64,000 nucleotides of DNA from Chitinibacter sp046530675 (lineage in GTDB: Bacteria > Pseudomonadota > Gammaproteobacteria > Burkholderiales > Chitinibacteraceae), in assembly GCF_046530675.1 (NCBI RefSeq), contig NZ_CP172558.1:1550001-1614000 (forward strand), read 5' to 3'. Position numbers and translations under genes: made by a program. Below the pieces are notes generated by a model, which ran no database searches, was not told the origin of the DNA, and saw nothing but the letters and a program-made list of their open reading frames with translations. Shown here piece after piece: positions 61,393-64,000 of the stretch (positions within the stretch are counted from its first letter, which is position 1; each line of letters begins with the position of its first letter).

Positions 61393-64000
61393 CTATTTAA
61401 ATTTCTTCTCCAACTTGGCCAGGCTGATATACAGCACCGGTGTGATATAGAGCGTAATCAGTTGCGAGAATAACAATCCGCCGACGATGGCGATGCCAAG
61501 TGGTTGTCGCAGTTCTGCACCAGCGCCCAGACCCAAGGCCAGTGGCATGGCACCCATTAATGCCGCCAGCGTCGTCATCATGATCGGACGGAAACGCTTG
61601 GCACTGGCGTCACGGATTGCCGCTTCCGCGCTCAGCTGGTTTCCGCGCTCGGCTTCGAGCGCAAAATCGATCATCATGATGGCATTCTTTTTGACAATCC
61701 CGACCAGCAGCAAAATGCCGATCATTGCAATAAAAGTCAGCTCCAGTCCAGTGATTTGCAAGGCCAGTAAGGCGCCGATGGCGGCCGAAGGAATCCCGGC
61801 CAGAATCGTCAGCGGATGAATCCAGCTCTCGTACAGCACGCCGAGCACGACATAAATAACGGCCACAGCGGCCAGAATCAGCCAGAGCTGGCTGGTTTGC
61901 GTCTGTTTGTACAGCGCAGCATCGCCGGCAAAACCACCAAAAATATAAGCGGGCAGACCGATTTCCTGTTCGGCAGCATTAATTTCGCGCGCCGCATCCG
62001 ACAGTGATGCACCTTCTGCCAGATTGAAAGACAAGGTAATCGCCGGGAGCTGCCCCTGATGGTTGATCGTCGTCGTGACCGCGGTGCGCTCGACCGTAGT
62101 AAAGCTGCTCAGCGGAATCAGCGCCGTGGCGCTTTTGCTGCGCACCGCCAATTTATCCAGTTTACTCTCGTCGCTGCGATCCGCTTCGCCGAGCTGCATC
62201 AGCACCGAATAACTGTCCTGCGGCGCATAAATGCTCGCCACTTCACGCTCGCCGTAGGCGGCATACAGCGTGTCGCGCAGCGACTGCATATCGACACCGA
62301 GTTCAGCAGCGCGGTCCCGATTGATATTGAGTTTGGCTTGCAGTGTTTTTTGTTCGGCATCCGAATTCACATCGCGGAAAATCGGCCTGGCCGCCAGTGC
62401 GGCGAGTAATTGATTACTCCAGTCTTCCAGATCATTGGCATTGACGGCCTGCAGTGTGTATTGATAGCTGCTTTTGCCACTGCGCCCACCAATATTCAGA
62501 TTCTGTGTCGGGCGGTAAAACACGCTGACTCCGGCAATTTTTCCAGTTGATTTACGCAAGCTCTCCAGCGTTTTTTGCATATTGTCGCGCTCTTGACGTG
62601 GTTTGAGCGTGATAAACAAACGGCCACTGCTGCCTGAACTGCCCAGGCTTGAAGCGACCGTCGCGACATTCGGATTACGGGAAACGGCCGAGGCCACTTG
62701 GCGTTGCAGTTTGAGCAGGGCGGGGTAGCTGATGTCCGGCGCAGCATCGACACTGGCCTGAATCTGGCCGATGTCCTCCTGCGGAAAGAAGCCTTTCGGA
62801 ATCAGCAGATATAGCCAGGCTGTCACGGCAAAGGTTGCCAGCGTGATCAGCAGCATCCAGCGGCGATGGCCGAGTACCCAGCCAAGACTGTTTTGATAAG
62901 CGGCCAGCAGCCGGTTAAAGCCGGTTTCAAAATAACGGCTCCAGGCTGGTTCGCGGTGATGGTGCGAACGGTTTTCCGGTTTTAAAAACCGCGCTGCAAA
63001 CAGCGGGATCAGCGTCAGCGAGACCAGCATCGATACCATGATGGCCAGCGTCACCACGACGGCAAATTCGTGAAACAGCAAGCCCATCGTGCCGGGCATA
63101 AAGAAAATCGGAATAAACACCGCGACCAGCGAAATCGAAATCGACACGACAGTAAAGCCGACTTCGCCTGCACCTTTGATTGCGGCATCCCAGGGACGCA
63201 TCCCTTCTTCGATATGACGGACAATATTTTCCAGAACGACAATCGCGTCATCGACAACCAGACCGAGCGCGACAGTTAAACCCATTAGCGAGATATTGTT
63301 CAGGCTATACCCCAGCCAGTACATCAATGCAAACGTTGCCAGTAAAGAGATAGGGAGCGATACCGAGGGTATCAGTGTGGCGGCAGCACGGCGCAGAAAA
63401 ACCAGCACCGACAATACAACCAGTCCCAGCGTCAACAGCAAGGTCAGATTGACGTCGTGTATCGATTCGCGAATCGACGTTGATCGGTCATTCAATTCGC
63501 GAACTTCAACCGAGGCGGGCATCTGCGATTTCAATTTGGGCAGCATGGCTTTGATCGCGTCAACGGTCGCAACGGTGTTGGCTCCGGGTTGGCGCTGCAC
63601 GGCCAGAATGATCGAACGCTCGCTATTGACCCAGCTGCCCGATTTAATGTTTTCGACGCTGTCTTCGACGGTCGCGACGTCCTTGAGCCGCACTACGCCA
63701 TCGGCGCTGCTGGTGATGATCAGCTGGGCAAATTCGGCGGCGTTTTTAAGTTGTTCATTGGCTTGCAGCATCAGCGTCTGCCGCTCGCCTTCGAGTTGTC
63801 CGACTGGCGAGTTGGCATTGGCCGTTTTTAGTGCATTCGATAACTCAGGGAGTGAAATATTGCGCGTTGCCAGTTTGTCCGGATCGACTGCGATGCGCAC
63901 GGCATATTTTTTTTGCCCGTAAATTTGTACTTGGGCAACGCCGTTGATGGTCGAGAGTGCGGGGGCGATCAGGTTGTCCGAGAAGTCGTTCAGTTGCGAG
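61393..64000 (-). CDS. RND-family efflux pump (MdtB/MdtC-like), partial
   Basis: An inner-membrane HAE1-type RND pump; the frame is open to the window edge (869 codons seen), so about 150-180 N-terminal residues are missing. Conserved parts: GLTVALGLVVDDAIVVLENI with the paired Asp of TM4, PKGFFPQEDIGQIQASVDAA, and the C-terminal GIVKKNAIMMIDFALEAERG and RPIMMTTLAALMGAMPLALG. The sequence is closer to the MdtB/MdtC group than to the pump at 9086, so the two are not recent duplicates. Adaptor and any second pump subunit would lie beyond the window. Confidence 0.93.
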   Translation of the reverse strand, partial: SQLNDFSDNLIAPALSTINGVAQVQIYGQKKYAVRIAVDPDKLATRNISLPELSNALKTANANSPVGQLEGERQTLMLQANEQLKNAAEFAQLIITSSADGVVRLKDVATVEDSVENIKSGSWVNSERSIILAVQRQPGANTVATVDAIKAMLPKLKSQMPASVEVRELNDRSTSIRESIHDVNLTLLLTLGLVVLSVLVFLRRAAATLIPSVSLPISLLATFALMYWLGYSLNNISLMGLTVALGLVVDDAIVVLENIVRHIEEGMRPWDAAIKGAGEVGFTVVSISISLVAVFIPIFFMPGTMGLLFHEFAVVVTLAIMVSMLVSLTLIPLFAARFLKPENRSHHHREPAWSRYFETGFNRLLAAYQNSLGWVLGHRRWMLLITLATFAVTAWLYLLIPKGFFPQEDIGQIQASVDAAPDISYPALLKLQRQVASAVSRNPNVATVASSLGSSGSSGRLFITLKPRQERDNMQKTLESLRKSTGKIAGVSVFYRPTQNLNIGGRSGKSSYQYTLQAVNANDLEDWSNQLLAALAARPIFRDVNSDAEQKTLQAKLNINRDRAAELGVDMQSLRDTLYAAYGEREVASIYAPQDSYSVLMQLGEADRSDESKLDKLAVRSKSATALIPLSSFTTVERTAVTTTINHQGQLPAITLSFNLAEGASLSDAAREINAAEQEIGLPAYIFGGFAGDAALYKQTQTSQLWLILAAVAVIYVVLGVLYESWIHPLTILAGIPSAAIGALLALQITGLELTFIAMIGILLLVGIVKKNAIMMIDFALEAERGNQLSAEAAIRDASAKRFRPIMMTTLAALMGAMPLALGLGAGAELRQPLGIAIVGGLLFSQLITLYITPVLYISLAKLEKKFK

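Overview
The window reads as a piece of a betaproteobacterial chromosome of moderate GC content. Gene content and protein character (dat-DUF493-lipB-lipA cluster, groESL under a CIRCE element, rne divergent from rluC, a MotD-type stator protein, a second IF-1 paralogue, an acyl-CoA-binding protein) fit the Neisseriales, most likely Chitinibacteraceae or relatives. The family assignment is inference; the class is fairly secure.

Layout. 1-1527: end of a sugar (fructose/ribose type) ABC importer operon. 1900-5408: small membrane protein, exonuclease I, a decayed LysR gene, a DJ-1/PfpI-family protein behind a heptanucleotide repeat, tRNA-Pro and a small lipoprotein. 5506-12139: TetR repressor, its palindromic operator, and an outer membrane factor/adaptor/RND pump operon. 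12216-19624: LysE exporter, a GGDEF-EAL signalling protein, ACBP, and the D-amino-acid aminotransferase/lipoate operon. 19627-31127: an 11.5-kb Tn7-like transposon inserted at the lipA stop codon, with a TGATG target duplication, tnsA-tnsB-tnsC-tniQ, a TnsE-like gene at the far end, and an AT-rich four-gene cargo (C5 cytosine methyltransferase, HD phosphohydrolase-like protein, P-loop ATPase, unknown protein) that looks like a mobile conflict/defence cassette. 31244-34336: ankyrin protein and groESL. 34503-37923: a small integrase island bounded by two 99-bp copies containing tRNA-Ser(UGA), holding truncated HNH and UvrD genes. 38012-47075: housekeeping and transport genes (ABC-F, IF-1, DUF1615 lipoprotein, LysR, amino-acid ABC importer, HDOD protein). 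47200-53678: rne, its long leader, and rluC-HAD-Rieske-SppA. 53753-61364: motD, then an overlapping signalling operon of two TPR proteins, a TPR hybrid histidine kinase with HPt, and a response-regulator diguanylate cyclase. 61393-64000: part of a second RND pump.

The most unexpected host feature is a dispersed repeat: at least 13 stretches of exactly 49 bp starting GGGTAT and ending ATACCC (or close variants), mostly between genes or just after stop codons, with variable but often self-complementary interiors. None lies inside either mobile element. One copy forms the start of lipB, one overlaps the end of the diguanylate cyclase gene, and three punctuate the RND operon.

The transposon cargo is the best candidate for an undescribed system: four genes, tightly packed on one strand, combining self-marking (DNA methylation), a sensor/motor ATPase, an HD-type hydrolase and a protein of unknown function. 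Its function is inferred from gene types and context only.
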